Numbered from the stretch's first letter, positions 33,434 to 42,912 are shown. The stretch is DNA of 64,000 nt from Variovorax sp. PAMC26660 (GCF_014302995.1 NZ_CP060295.1:3215501-3279500); one strand, 5' to 3'. A program made the numbers and translations. The notes: a model not told the origin generated them from the sequence alone.

Positions 33434-34135
33434 ATGGCAAACATTCTCGTGGTCGATGACGAGCTGGGCATTCGGGACCTGCTCTTCGAAATTCTCAATG
33501 ACGAAGGGCACAACGTGGAGCTCGCGGAAAACGCCGCCGAAGCCCGCGCTGCGCGCCAGCGCGCGCGGCCCGACCTCGTGCTGCTCGACATCTGGATGCC
33601 GGACACCGACGGCGTCACGCTGCTCAAGGAGTGGTCCACCGCCGGCCTGCTGAGCATGCCGGTCATCATGATGAGCGGACACGCGACCATCGACACGGCT
33701 GTCGACGCCACGCGCATCGGCGCCTTCGCATTCCTCGAAAAGCCGATCACGCTGCAGAAGCTGCTCAAGGCCGTCGAGCAGGGCCTGGCCCGCGAAAGCG
33801 CACGCCGCGCTGCCGCAGGCGTGGTGCCCGCGCCGGCGGGCGGCCACCAGCCGGCGGCCATCACGACCACGGGCGACAGCCTGCTGATGGCGTCCCTGGC
33901 TTCCGTGCCTGTGCCCGATGCGGGCCCGCAGTCGACCCAGAGCTTTGACCTCGATCGCCCGCTGCGCGATGCGCGCGACGGCTTCGAGAAGGCGTACTTC
34001 GAGTTCCACCTCGCGATGGAAAACGGTTCGATGACCCGCGTTGCCGAAAAAACCGGCCTGGAGCGCACCCATCTGTATCGCAAACTCAAACAACTTGGCG
34101 TGGATCTTTCAAGAGGGCGCAGAAGCGCTGTATAA
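33434..34135 (+). CDS. NtrX-like response regulator lacking the AAA+ domain
   Basis: A 233-residue regulator. Receiver domain 1-125 with the phospho-acceptor Asp52 in LLDIWMPDTDG and Lys in FLEKPIT. A low-complexity linker (about 130-180) follows, then a Fis-type helix-turn-helix (FHLAMENGSMTRVAEKTGLERTHLYRKLKQLGV) almost identical in form to the C-terminus of NtrX. The sigma-54-interacting AAA+ domain that lies between them in standard NtrX is absent. It is the partner of the kinase just upstream (88-bp gap). Architecture resembles RegA/PrrA-type regulators. Confidence 0.88.
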   Translation: MANILVVDDELGIRDLLFEILNDEGHNVELAENAAEARAARQRARPDLVLLDIWMPDTDGVTLLKEWSTAGLLSMPVIMMSGHATIDTAVDATRIGAFAFLEKPITLQKLLKAVEQGLARESARRAAAGVVPAPAGGHQPAAITTTGDSLLMASLASVPVPDAGPQSTQSFDLDRPLRDARDGFEKAYFEFHLAMENGSMTRVAEKTGLERTHLYRKLKQLGVDLSRGRRSAV

Positions 34136-34136
34136 T
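34108..34136 (+). promoter_or_regulatory. promoter of tRNA-Phe
   Basis: Perfect -10 TATAAT at 34131-34136 overlaps the TAA stop of the upstream regulator gene. A weak -35 (TTCAAG) stands 17 bp before it. The tRNA begins 25 bp downstream of the -10 box. Confidence 0.65.
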
Positions 34137-34161
34137 TTAGGGCTGCACACAATGCAACCGA

Positions 34162-34237
34162 GGCCCGGTAGCTCAGTTGGTAGAGCAGCGGATTGAAAAT
34201 CCGCGTGTCGGTGGTTCGATTCCGCCCCAGGCCACCA
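34162..34237 (+). tRNA. tRNA-Phe (GAA)
   Basis: A 76-nt cloverleaf, anticodon GAA at 34195-34197, anticodon stem GCGGA/TCCGC, T loop TTCGATT and encoded CCA. One acceptor-stem pair is C-A. It is a single tRNA with its own promoter and terminator. Confidence 0.96.
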
Positions 34238-34244
34238 AATCGCT

Positions 34245-34280
34245 AAGCCCTTGATTCCTAACAGGATCAAGGGCTTTTCT
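34245..34280. terminator. terminator after tRNA-Phe
   Basis: An 11-bp stem AAGCCCTTGAT/ATCAAGGGCTT followed by TT and CT. It lies between the tRNA and the converging aldehyde dehydrogenase gene and has an A-rich side on the other strand, so it may serve both directions. Confidence 0.85.
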
Positions 34281-34330
34281 ACTTCTGAGGCCCTGCAGCC
34301 GGACCCAGCCACCCGACGACAGCGTCGGCT

Positions 34331-35731
34331 TCAGCGCACCAGCAGCTTCATCATTCGCTCGAAGGTCTTCCCGTAAGGCGGCTTGAACAGCCCAAGCCCG
34401 TTGAACGCCGACTGGTGAAAGATCGGCTTCATCTTCGAGAAGGTCTCGAAGCCGTATTCCCCGTGGTACGCGCCCATGCCGCTCGCACCGACGCCGCCGA
34501 AGGGCAGGTCGTCCTGGGCGATGTGCAGCAGCGTGTCGTTGATCGACACGCCGCCGGCCACGGTGTCGTGCATCACGCGGTCGATGGTCGCGCGGTTCTT
34601 CTCGAACAGGTACAGCGCCAGCGGCCGCGGATGCGCGTTGACATAGGCGATGGCTTCATCGATGGCGCCATAGCCCATCACTGGCAGCAGCGGCCCGAAG
34701 ATTTCTTCCTTCATCACGCGCATGCTGTCCTGCACGCCGGTCAGCAGCACCGGCGGAAAGCGCCGTGTGGCGGCGTCGGGCGCCATGTCGGACAACGGCA
34801 CGGCGGATGCGCCTTCCTGCTGCGCCAGCGCCGCGAGTTCCTGCAGCCGCGAGAAATGGCGCGGGCTCACGATGCTCGTGTAGTCGGTGTTGGTGGCAAG
34901 GTTCGGGTACATCGCCGAGAACACGCGCCGCGCGCTGTCGATGAAGCGCTGTTGCTGGCCTTCGGGCACCAGCACGTAGTCGGGCGCGATGCAGGTCTGG
35001 CCCGCGTTGAGCGTCTTGCCCACGAGGATGCGTTCCACGGCTTTCTCGAAATTGGCATCGGGCCCGATGATCGCGGGCGACTTGCCGCCCAGCTCCAGCG
35101 TGACCGGCGTGAGGTTCTCGCTCGCGGCGCGCATCACATGATGGCCCACGGCCGTCGAGCCGGTGAACAGCAGATGGTCGAAGGGCAGGCCGGAGAATTC
35201 GCGCGCTGCCTCGGCATCGCCGTTGACGACCGCGATCTCGTCTTCCGCAAAGCTTGCACGCACCAGCTTCGCGAACAGCTCGGCAAAGCGGGGCGTGAAC
35301 TCCGATTGCTTCAGCATCACGCGATTGCCCGCCGCCAGCGCCGCGGTCATCGGCCCCACGGCCAGGTTCAGCGGGTAGTTCCATGGCACCACGATGCCGA
35401 CCACGCCCAGCGGCTGCGGCATGATCCGCGACGACGCGGGCTTGAACCACAGACCCGTCGAGCGACGCCGCACCCGCATCCATTTCTTGCCGTGGCTCAA
35501 CGCATGGTTGATGCCCTCGATGGCGGGGAACACCTCGGCCAGTTCGGTTTCCTGAAAGGGCCGGTTGAAGAAGTCGGCGCTGATGGCCGCGGCGATTTCC
35601 TTGCGGTTGTCCTTCACCAGCGCGCGCAGCCGCTTGAGGCGGTCGGCGCGCTCGCTCCATGGCGGCGTTTGCGCGCGCAGGCTCGCGGCGCGCATGGCAT
35701 CGAATGTCTGTCGCATGTCTTGTTGTCCCAT
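34331..35731 (-). CDS. calB: coniferyl-aldehyde dehydrogenase-type aldehyde dehydrogenase
   Basis: A 466-residue NAD(P)-dependent aldehyde dehydrogenase. Cofactor site FTGSTAVGHHVM, the general base Glu in LELGGKSPAIIG, and the catalytic Cys in NAGQTCIAPDYVLVP are intact. The C-terminal PFGGVGASGMGAYHGEYGFETFSKMKP is the mark of the coniferyl/fatty-aldehyde subgroup rather than of betaine-aldehyde enzymes. It oxidises hydrophobic or aromatic aldehydes; the physiological substrate is not shown. A 24-bp gap to the upstream gene suggests co-transcription. Confidence 0.88.
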   Translation of the reverse strand: MGQQDMRQTFDAMRAASLRAQTPPWSERADRLKRLRALVKDNRKEIAAAISADFFNRPFQETELAEVFPAIEGINHALSHGKKWMRVRRRSTGLWFKPASSRIMPQPLGVVGIVVPWNYPLNLAVGPMTAALAAGNRVMLKQSEFTPRFAELFAKLVRASFAEDEIAVVNGDAEAAREFSGLPFDHLLFTGSTAVGHHVMRAASENLTPVTLELGGKSPAIIGPDANFEKAVERILVGKTLNAGQTCIAPDYVLVPEGQQQRFIDSARRVFSAMYPNLATNTDYTSIVSPRHFSRLQELAALAQQEGASAVPLSDMAPDAATRRFPPVLLTGVQDSMRVMKEEIFGPLLPVMGYGAIDEAIAYVNAHPRPLALYLFEKNRATIDRVMHDTVAGGVSINDTLLHIAQDDLPFGGVGASGMGAYHGEYGFETFSKMKPIFHQSAFNGLGLFKPPYGKTFERMMKLLVR

Positions 35732-35755
35732 GGGTATGTACGCCGCAAGGGCTTC

Positions 35756-37033
35756 TCAGCCCGTCTGTTGATACACCGGCCAGTAATCCTGGATCTTCCC
35801 GCCGCGCAACGTGACAAGGTCGCCGAACTGCAGCAGCACGCCTTCGACGATGGCCGGGCGCAGGAACACCTGGTCGTCCACCTTCAGGCCCACGGCCGGC
35901 GAGCCGGTCACGTTCTCCTGGTTGGCACTGTGCCCCAGGATGCCGTTGAATTGAAGACCCTTCGGCGACTCGTACTCGGCCAGCCAGTAGCCGCCGTAGA
36001 CGTAGAAGGTCTCGCGCTGGTTCACGTCCCACCACGAGAAGATCTTCGACTTGCCGTCGAGCGCCGGAATCATCACCGGCCCCGTGGCCTTGATCACCGG
36101 CGTGGCGATGAAGGCGGCCGGCACATGCGCGGCCAGCGTGTCGATGTCGTAGTGCGTGGGCTTGAGCAGGGCCGTGCCGGTGCTGACCTCGGTGCTCAGC
36201 TTCTCGGCCTCGTGCAGCTTGTAGCTCGGGCTGCCGCCAGTGTTGAGCGTGAGGCCGTCGTTCCACAGCGCCGGGTAGTGCCCGCGCACGTGGTCGACAA
36301 AGCCCTGGTAGATCGTCATGGCCTTGCCCAGCAGTTCCTGCGGCGACCCCAGCGCCTTCGGCACGCCGAAGCCCACATGCGCGTCGTAGCCCATGAAGCC
36401 CGCGAACGCCAACTGCTGCGGATTGGCCGCGATCAGGTCGAGCATGCGCCCCAGTGTGGCGTTGTCGGCCACGCCACCGCGATGCAGGCCCACGTCGATC
36501 TCGATGTTGATGCGCATCTTCGTGCCCAGCCCTTTCGCAAGCGCCAGGTACTGCTGCAGCCGCTCGGACGTGTCGAGCAGCCATTGCAGTTGCCGCGACG
36601 GATCGAAGGCCCCCTTGTGCTTCTTGTAGAACAGCTCTGCCGAATGCACCGGCAGCGGCTTGCCCATGAGGATGTCGAAGTCCGGAAAGATCTGCGCGTC
36701 GATGTTCAGGAAGGGCTGGTGAAACGACATCAGCCGCTTCGTGCCCGAGCGCCTCGCGACATAGTCGATCAGCGCATGCGAGGGCAGCGACTTCTCGACG
36801 ATGCGGTAGTGCTTGTCGCCTTGCTTCAGGCTCTGCATCACGAGGTCGAGATTGCGGTCCATGCGGTCGAGGTCGATGACCATGCAGGGGCGCATCGGAC
36901 CGTTCTTCTTCAGCTCGTCGTTGAGCGCGCGGAAGTAGTCGTCATACGGCGCGCCGTGGTCGCCGGGCCGCAGCGCAAAGGCGCCGACAGCAGCCACACC
37001 CAAGGTACCCAGCAGGATCTTTCGACGGCTCAT
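35756..37033 (-). CDS. exported DSD1-type PLP enzyme (D-threonine aldolase/alanine racemase N-domain fold)
   Basis: A 425-residue protein with a short N-terminal export signal, MSRRKILLGTLGVAAVGAFAL, whose SRRK suggests the Tat route. The body is a fold-type III PLP barrel: PCMVIDLDRMDRNL, VEKSLPSHALIDY (PLP Lys), HVGFG and the C-terminal beta domain with the metal-binding loop region. Members act as D-threonine aldolase or D-serine dehydratase. A periplasmic location would be notable. An upstream ATG at 37090 was rejected because it would put 19 residues before the Tat-like signal; GGAG lies 10 bases before the chosen start. Confidence 0.82.
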   Translation of the reverse strand: MSRRKILLGTLGVAAVGAFALRPGDHGAPYDDYFRALNDELKKNGPMRPCMVIDLDRMDRNLDLVMQSLKQGDKHYRIVEKSLPSHALIDYVARRSGTKRLMSFHQPFLNIDAQIFPDFDILMGKPLPVHSAELFYKKHKGAFDPSRQLQWLLDTSERLQQYLALAKGLGTKMRINIEIDVGLHRGGVADNATLGRMLDLIAANPQQLAFAGFMGYDAHVGFGVPKALGSPQELLGKAMTIYQGFVDHVRGHYPALWNDGLTLNTGGSPSYKLHEAEKLSTEVSTGTALLKPTHYDIDTLAAHVPAAFIATPVIKATGPVMIPALDGKSKIFSWWDVNQRETFYVYGGYWLAEYESPKGLQFNGILGHSANQENVTGSPAVGLKVDDQVFLRPAIVEGVLLQFGDLVTLRGGKIQDYWPVYQQTG

Positions 37034-37151
37034 GCATTCACTCCGGACAGTTGACGCAGACAGGGGCGAGCATGCACCCATCCGAGTCAAGTTGTACGGG
37101 CCGCGTCGGAAATGATCAGCGGGGCGTTGATGAACCCCGCGCCTGTTCTCG

Positions 37152-38003
37152 TCAGCCGCCGGCGACGGGCGGCTCGACCGGCAACGCGCGCTTGTGCGCG
37201 CTCTTGCGATGCGTCGAAAGAATGATGGCGCGCGCCGCCGCGGACACGGGCTTGCCTTCGAGAAAGTCGTCGATCTGCTCGTAGCTCACACCGAAGGCGT
37301 CTTCATCGGGCTTGCCCGGCACCAGCGATTCGAGGTCGGCCGTGGGCACCTTGTAGACCAGCGCATCGGGTGCGCCGAGCAGTTGCGCCACCGCGCGCAC
37401 GCGGCGCTTGTTCAGGCCCGTGAGCGGCGTGATGTCGGCCGCGCCGTCGCCGAACTTGGTGAAGAAGCCCATCAGCGCTTCGGCCGCATGGTCGGTGCCG
37501 ATGACGATGCCGTCGTGCGCGCCCGCCACCGCGAACTGCGCAACCATGCGCTCGCGCGCCTTGATGTTGCCGAGCACGAAGTCTTCGTGCGCCGCGTCGC
37601 GGAACTCCAGGTCGCCGGCCTTCAGCGCCGCGAGCATGCCGTCGGCCGCGGGGCGGATATCGACGGTGACCGTGCGGTCGGGCTTGATGACCGTGAGCGA
37701 GGCTTGCGCTTCGGCTTCGTCCTTCTGCACGCCGTAGGGCAGGCGCATCGCGATGAAGCTCGCGGTGTAGCCGGTGGCGCGCAGCCGCTCGACGGCGCGC
37801 TGTGCCAGGCAACCGGCGGTGAGCGAATCGACACCGCCGCTGATGCCCAGCACCAGCGTCTTCAGGCCGGTGCCGCGCAGGTAGTCGGCCAGGAACGCCA
37901 CGCGGCGCTCCAGCTCGGCGGCCGCATCGAAGACCGGCGCGACATGCAGCGCCGCGATGATCTCGCGCTGCGTGGCATCGACGGGGGACAGATCTGCACT
38001 CAT
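37152..38003 (-). CDS. nadE: ammonia-dependent NAD+ synthetase
   Basis: A 283-residue enzyme amidating nicotinic acid adenine dinucleotide to NAD+. The ATP-binding P-loop SGGVDS appears in [44 protein letters not shown] and [10 protein letters not shown] are the family core. It is the short, ammonia-using form, without a glutaminase domain. The start MSADLSP was preferred over an upstream ATG (38048) that would overlap the pldA end. Confidence 0.95.
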   Translation of the reverse strand: MSADLSPVDATQREIIAALHVAPVFDAAAELERRVAFLADYLRGTGLKTLVLGISGGVDSLTAGCLAQRAVERLRATGYTASFIAMRLPYGVQKDEAEAQASLTVIKPDRTVTVDIRPAADGMLAALKAGDLEFRDAAHEDFVLGNIKARERMVAQFAVAGAHDGIVIGTDHAAEALMGFFTKFGDGAADITPLTGLNKRRVRAVAQLLGAPDALVYKVPTADLESLVPGKPDEDAFGVSYEQIDDFLEGKPVSAAARAIILSTHRKSAHKRALPVEPPVAGG

Positions 38004-38034
38004 GGGGTTTGCCTGCGTGTGAAGAAAGAAGAAA

Positions 38035-39198
38035 TCAGAAGTCCACAAGACTGAGCCCGATGCTCAGGACCGTGCGCTTGCGGTTGTAGTCGACCAGCGT
38101 GTCGCCATAGCCCGAGAACAGTTGCGTGTGAAAGCGCAGATTGCTCTTGGTCGGATCGCCGATGGCCTTGAGCCATTCGAGCCGTACCGAGCCGCGGCCG
38201 CTGTCGCGCAGGTTGTTGCGCACCGTGATGCCGAGCTGGTTGTCGCGGTTCAGGTTCCAGCGCCCGGTGATCTCGGCACGGCCGATGTAGTCGGAGATGT
38301 CGGGGTTGTCGTCCTTGGCCGCGCTCTCGGAGATGCGCTTCCAGATGCGCCCGGTGATGGTGAAGCGGTCGTCCAGTTCGGCGCCGCCCATCAGGTAGAC
38401 GCGGTTCCAGCTTCGCGACAGCGGCAGGCTCTGGCCGTTCGACTGGTGCACCAGCCCCACGCCGGTATAGCGCCAGCGCCAGCCGCCCGGCAGCTTGAAG
38501 TCGGTCGGGTAGACATACATCAGCTCGGGTTCGTGGTCGGTGGTGCGAAACGGCCGCGAGATCGCGCCGTTGAACAACTGCCAGGTCGACTGCTGCGTGT
38601 AGGCGAACCACAGCGAGTCCTTGCGGGTCGGGTCGTTCTGCGTGAGCATGCCCTGCGCGAGCTTGGTGCGCACCGACAGGCCGATGCGCATCTCGTTGGC
38701 CTGGTAGGCGATCGGGTCGCCGGTGTGGTCGGGCGAGGGCGAGGTGGGTGTCTGCGGCTTCTTGGTGGCCGCCGAGACCGACACATTGAGCGGGCGGTAG
38801 CCACGAAAGCCGAAGGTGCCGCAGTCGGTGGCGTTCTCGAGTTCCCAGAAGCGCGACAGCGACGAGTACTGGCGGTCGCGGCAGCCTTCGGTGGTGGCGA
38901 CCGACACCACGCGCGTGGCGGGAATCGAGCTGTCCACCGGCGGCTGCGTGCTCGCGAGCACCGCAGGCGCGGCCGGCACCGATGCCGAGGGCAGCGTCTG
39001 CTGCTGCGCCCAGCGGTCGAAGCAGGCCAGGCGCGCGTCGTTGTTGGCGCCCAGCGCCGCGCACTGTTGCCAGGTGAGCTGCGCATCGGCCAGCGGGCTC
39101 GCCGGCTTGTCGACGGCCTGCGCGTGCGCCGCGGCACCGCCGAGGCAGGCCACGGCGGTCGCCAGCGCGCCGAAGTTGAAGTGGGGGCTTGTCGTCAT
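38035..39198 (-). CDS. pldA: outer-membrane phospholipase A1
   Basis: A 387-residue OMPLA-type enzyme hydrolysing phospholipids that reach the outer leaflet. Signal peptide 1-28. The catalytic His251 and Ser253 are in HQSNGQS, with the YQANE and RTKLAQGM strands of the barrel; the last residue is Phe. Between the signal and barrel lies an extra region of about 90 residues with a [18 protein letters not shown] motif, seen in other Burkholderiales exported proteins. The ATG overlaps the stop of the upstream lipoprotein gene by 4 bp (ATGA). Confidence 0.93.
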   Translation of the reverse strand: MTTSPHFNFGALATAVACLGGAAAHAQAVDKPASPLADAQLTWQQCAALGANNDARLACFDRWAQQQTLPSASVPAAPAVLASTQPPVDSSIPATRVVSVATTEGCRDRQYSSLSRFWELENATDCGTFGFRGYRPLNVSVSAATKKPQTPTSPSPDHTGDPIAYQANEMRIGLSVRTKLAQGMLTQNDPTRKDSLWFAYTQQSTWQLFNGAISRPFRTTDHEPELMYVYPTDFKLPGGWRWRYTGVGLVHQSNGQSLPLSRSWNRVYLMGGAELDDRFTITGRIWKRISESAAKDDNPDISDYIGRAEITGRWNLNRDNQLGITVRNNLRDSGRGSVRLEWLKAIGDPTKSNLRFHTQLFSGYGDTLVDYNRKRTVLSIGLSLVDF

Positions 39199-39662
39199 TG
39201 CTTTCCTTCCGCACCGCTGGTCTTGTTGAGCACAAATGGATGTGTGCTCTCGTCCGTGGCGTCGCGCCACGTTCCCCTGAATTCGCGGCCGCACGAGCCG
39301 GCCAGCAGCTTGCCCGACCACACGCCGCTGATGGCATGGCCATCCAGCGATTCGTCGATGGAGAGCGCGCCTTCGTCGTCGACATCGCCCGCGAGTTGCG
39401 CGACCGAGGCCTTCGCCCGGTTGCCGGCGTTGCGCGTGATGGTGCCGCGCACGCCGTCGTAGTCGGGGTGCTTGCCCAGCTGCACGCTGGCCACGGCGGG
39501 CAGATTGTCGAAGCGGGCCTCCCAGCGGCCGTAGAGCGATTGCAGCGGAAGCTGGCGCGCGTCGGCCGGGCAGTTGGGGTCGCTGCTGCCGCCGGGGCCC
39601 GTTGCGCAGCCCGAGAGCGCGCCGACGGTGCCGATGAGGAGCGCCGCGAGGCTCGCCTTCAT
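39195..39662 (-). CDS. small exported lipoprotein, unknown function
   Basis: A 155-residue protein with a lipoprotein signal (MKASLAALLIGTVGALSGC, lipobox Cys19). The mature part is beta-rich (LYGRWEARFDNLPAVASVQLGKHPDYDGVRGTI), with FRGTWRDA near the end. I do not assign a family. It overlaps both neighbours by 4 bp (rep upstream, pldA downstream), so its expression is coupled to them. Confidence 0.8.
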   Translation of the reverse strand: MKASLAALLIGTVGALSGCATGPGGSSDPNCPADARQLPLQSLYGRWEARFDNLPAVASVQLGKHPDYDGVRGTITRNAGNRAKASVAQLAGDVDDEGALSIDESLDGHAISGVWSGKLLAGSCGREFRGTWRDATDESTHPFVLNKTSGAEGKQ

Positions 39663-41758
39663 GACGCGGCGGCAGCCGCCTTGGCGGCCGCGCTGTCCTG
39701 TGCCTTGCGCGCGAACTCGGCGCGCAGCGCCTTGAGCTTTTCGCGCGGGTCTTCCTTCGTCGTTTCCTTGTTCAGGCCCATCTCGGCGATGAAACGGCTC
39801 GGCACGCAGGGCACCATGTCGCGGCCCTGCTTGCGCTTCTTGGTCCAGCTCACGGCCAGGCTGCGCTGCGCGCGGGTGATGCCCACGTACATCAGGCGGC
39901 GCTCTTCCTGCAGGCGCTGCAGCGTCTCGTCGCTGATCACCTTCTGGCGGCCGTTGTCGTCTTCGAGCTTGAAGGGCAGCAGGCCTTCGGTCACGCCGAT
40001 CAGCATCACGTGCGGCCACTCCAGGCCCTTCGATGCGTGCAGCGTCGAGAGCGTGACCACGTCCTGGTCTTGCTCGCGTTCGCTGATGGTCGACAGCAGC
40101 GAGATGGTCTGCGCCACTTCGAGCAGGCTCTTGCGCTCGGTCTCGTTGTCGTTGGCGCCCGAGGCGTCGTCGAGCGAGCCGCCGGCGCGCTGCGACATCC
40201 AGTCGACGAACTCCAGCACGTTGTTCCAGCGCGAGGCCGCGGCCGCTTCGCTGTCTTCGCCTTCGTAGAGGTGGCGCTCGTAGTCGATTTCCTTGAGCCA
40301 TTCGAGCATGAACGCGCGCGAATCTTCCGCGCCCATGGTGCGGCGCGCGCGGTATTCGAGGTCGTTGATGTAGCGGCTGAACTCATGAACGCCTTCGAGC
40401 GTGCGCTTGGGCATCACGCTGGGCAGCGACGGGCTGAACAGCGCTGCGAACAGGCTCAGCTTGTACTGGCTCGCGAAGGTGCCCAGGCTGGCCAGCGTGG
40501 TGTGGCCGATGCCGCGCTTGGGCGTGGTGATGGCGCGCAGGAATGCCGGGTCGTCGTCGTTGTTGACCCACAGGCGGAACCAGCCGCACAGGTCCTTGAT
40601 TTCGGCGCGGTCGAAGAAGCTCTGGCCACCCGACACCTTGTACGGGATCTGCGCCTTGCGCAGCGCCTGCTCGAAGATGCGGGCCTGGTGGTTGGCGCGG
40701 TACAGGATGGCGAAATCGCGGAACTCCTTGTACTGCTTGCCCTGAGAAGTGGCATCGCCCGCGCGCAGGCTGATGATGCGCGCGACCGTGCGTTCGGCCT
40801 CGTGCAGTTCGCTGTCGGCATCGACGATGCGCACCGGCTCGCCTTCGCCGAGTTCGGAGAACAGCGTCTTGGGAAACAGCTTGGGGTTGGGGCCGATCAC
40901 GTTGTTGGCGGCCCGCAGGATGGCGCTGGTGGAGCGGTAGTTCTGCTCCAGCTTGATGACCTTGAGCGTCGGGTAGTCGACCGGCAGCTTGCGCAGGTTG
41001 TCCAGCGTGGCACCGCGCCAGCCGTAGATCGACTGGTCGTCGTCGCCCACCGCGGTGATGCGTCCGCTCTCGCCGGCCAGGGCCTTGAGCACTTCGTACT
41101 GCGTGGCGTTGGTGTCCTGGTATTCGTCCACCAGGATGTGGCCGAGCGCGGCTTGCCACTTGGCGCGCACTTCGGGGAAGTCGTGCAGCAGCTTGAGCGG
41201 CATGCCGATCAGGTCGTCGAAGTCGACGCTCTGGTAGGCCTGCAGCCGCTCCTGGTAGTGGGCCATGACCTCGGCGGTGATGCGCTCGTTGTCGTCCACC
41301 GCAGCGGCCGCGGCCTGCTCGGCGTTCAGGCCCATGTTCTTCCACTTGCTGATGGTCCACTGCCAGATGCGCGCGGTGGCCGTGTCGGTGGTGCCGCCGG
41401 CGTCCTTCAATATCTTCGTGACGTCGTCGCTGTCCAGGATGCTGAAGGCGGACTTCAGGCCCAGCACCGCGCCGTCTTCGCGCATCATGCGCACGCCCAG
41501 CGCGTGGAAGGTGCAGACCACCACCTTGCGCGCGTCCTTGCCGATGAGGTCCTTGGCGCGCTCGCGCATTTCGGCGGCCGCCTTGTTGGTGAAGGTGATG
41601 GCCGCGATGCGCTTGGGTTCGAGGCCGGCCTGGATCAGCCGGCCGATCTTGTGCGTGATCACGCGCGTCTTGCCCGAGCCTGCACCCGCAAGCACCAGAC
41701 AGGGACCGTGCATGTAATTGACCGCTTCTTGCTGCGCGAGATTGAGACCGTGAGACAT
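39659..41758 (-). CDS. rep: UvrD/Rep-type superfamily 1 DNA helicase
   Basis: A 699-residue 3'-5' helicase. Motif I AGAGSGKTRV, Ia TFTNKAAAEM, II VDEYQDTN, III GDDDQSIYGWRGA, IV KLEQNYRST, V TLHASKGLEWPHV and VI EERRLMYVGITRAQ are all present. Length and the KLFPK segment fit Rep more than UvrD. Start MSHGLNLAQQEAV at 41758; upstream in-frame codons overlap the promoter of the divergent AEC gene and are unlikely to be coding. Confidence 0.92.
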   Translation of the reverse strand: MSHGLNLAQQEAVNYMHGPCLVLAGAGSGKTRVITHKIGRLIQAGLEPKRIAAITFTNKAAAEMRERAKDLIGKDARKVVVCTFHALGVRMMREDGAVLGLKSAFSILDSDDVTKILKDAGGTTDTATARIWQWTISKWKNMGLNAEQAAAAAVDDNERITAEVMAHYQERLQAYQSVDFDDLIGMPLKLLHDFPEVRAKWQAALGHILVDEYQDTNATQYEVLKALAGESGRITAVGDDDQSIYGWRGATLDNLRKLPVDYPTLKVIKLEQNYRSTSAILRAANNVIGPNPKLFPKTLFSELGEGEPVRIVDADSELHEAERTVARIISLRAGDATSQGKQYKEFRDFAILYRANHQARIFEQALRKAQIPYKVSGGQSFFDRAEIKDLCGWFRLWVNNDDDPAFLRAITTPKRGIGHTTLASLGTFASQYKLSLFAALFSPSLPSVMPKRTLEGVHEFSRYINDLEYRARRTMGAEDSRAFMLEWLKEIDYERHLYEGEDSEAAAASRWNNVLEFVDWMSQRAGGSLDDASGANDNETERKSLLEVAQTISLLSTISEREQDQDVVTLSTLHASKGLEWPHVMLIGVTEGLLPFKLEDDNGRQKVISDETLQRLQEERRLMYVGITRAQRSLAVSWTKKRKQGRDMVPCVPSRFIAEMGLNKETTKEDPREKLKALRAEFARKAQDSAAAKAAAAAS

Positions 41759-41880
41759 GGGGGAGGGGAACCGGAAAACGCCGTGGGGAACGGCAGGCGC
41801 AAAGCGGTCAATGATACGGGGCCGACCCCCTGGCGCGTTGTCAGCCGGCACCGTTTCCGGCGGGAAACGACAATTGCGGT

Positions 41881-42900
41881 GTGCTGCCTGTATTTCTTGT
41901 AACTTTCCCATTTTTCGCGCTGATTGCCGCTGGCTATGGGGCCGCGCGCACCCGCATCCTGCCGCTGGACGCGATTCCCGGCCTCAACACCTTCGTGCTG
42001 TATTTCGCGCTGCCGTGCATGCTGCTGCGCTTTGGCGCCGGCACGCCGATCGGGCAACTGCTCGATGGCAGCGTGGCACTGGTATGGGGCGTCAGCGCGC
42101 TGGCCGTGGTGGCGGGCGTGGTCATGTTCACCCGCAACGCGCGCGTCGGCTGGAACGACGCGGCCTTCGGCGCGCTGGTGGCGGCCTTTCCGAACACCGG
42201 CTTCATGGGCGTGCCGCTGCTGGTGGCCATCCTCGGGGCGCAGGCGGCCGGGCCGATGATCATCACGATCGCGTTCGACCTTGTCGTCACGTCGTCGCTG
42301 TGCATCGCGCTGTCGCGGCTCGATGGGGCGGGCGGCGCAGGAGTGCATGGCGCCACGCAGGCCGCGCGCAAGGCGCTGCGCGGCATCCTGGTCAATCCGA
42401 TGCCGTGGTCGATTCTGCTGGGCGTGCTGCTGTCGGCCGCGCGCTGGCCGTTGCCGGGGCCGCTGGAGCGCACGGTGGCGATGCTGGCCGATGCCGCATC
42501 GCCGGTGGCGCTGTTCACCATCGGCGCGGTGCTGGCCCGCTCGGCGCTGCTGGCGCGCGAACACGGCGCCAGCGCGGCCGTGGCCGAAGCCATGGGCACG
42601 ACCGGCAAGGCGGCCGCCAAGGCGCCGTGGGGCGATGTGCTGCCGGTGGTGGCCGTCAAGCTGCTGGTGCATCCGCTGCTGGTCTGGGGCCTGGGGCTCG
42701 CCGTCATGGCGTTGGGCCTGCCGCTGGCGCCAGCCGCGCTGGTGGTGATCGTGCTGGTTGCGGCGCTGCCGAGCGCGAGCAATGTGTCGATGCTGGCCGA
42801 ACGCTTCGGCGCGGACAACGGCCGTATCGCCCGCATCATCCTGTGGACGACGGTGGTGGCCTTCTTCAGCTTTCCGCTGGCGGTCGGCGCGCTGCGCTGA
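41881..42900 (+). CDS. AEC-family transporter (auxin efflux carrier type)
   Basis: A 339-residue inner-membrane carrier with about ten hydrophobic segments. FPNTGFMGVPLLVAILG and LPSASNVSMLAERFG are conserved AEC features. Bacterial members such as MdcF/MleP carry malonate or malate; the substrate here is unknown. Start GTG at 41881. Divergent from rep with a 122-bp gap. Confidence 0.88.
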   Translation: MLPVFLVTFPFFALIAAGYGAARTRILPLDAIPGLNTFVLYFALPCMLLRFGAGTPIGQLLDGSVALVWGVSALAVVAGVVMFTRNARVGWNDAAFGALVAAFPNTGFMGVPLLVAILGAQAAGPMIITIAFDLVVTSSLCIALSRLDGAGGAGVHGATQAARKALRGILVNPMPWSILLGVLLSAARWPLPGPLERTVAMLADAASPVALFTIGAVLARSALLAREHGASAAVAEAMGTTGKAAAKAPWGDVLPVVAVKLLVHPLLVWGLGLAVMALGLPLAPAALVVIVLVAALPSASNVSMLAERFGADNGRIARIILWTTVVAFFSFPLAVGALR

Positions 42901-42912
42901 GCCGATGGGCGG

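Noticed and set aside
34415..37054. 879-codon plus-strand frame opposite the aldehyde dehydrogenase and DSD1-type genes
   Set aside because: It spans two real minus-strand genes and their intergenic gap, is Arg/His-rich and shows no motif.
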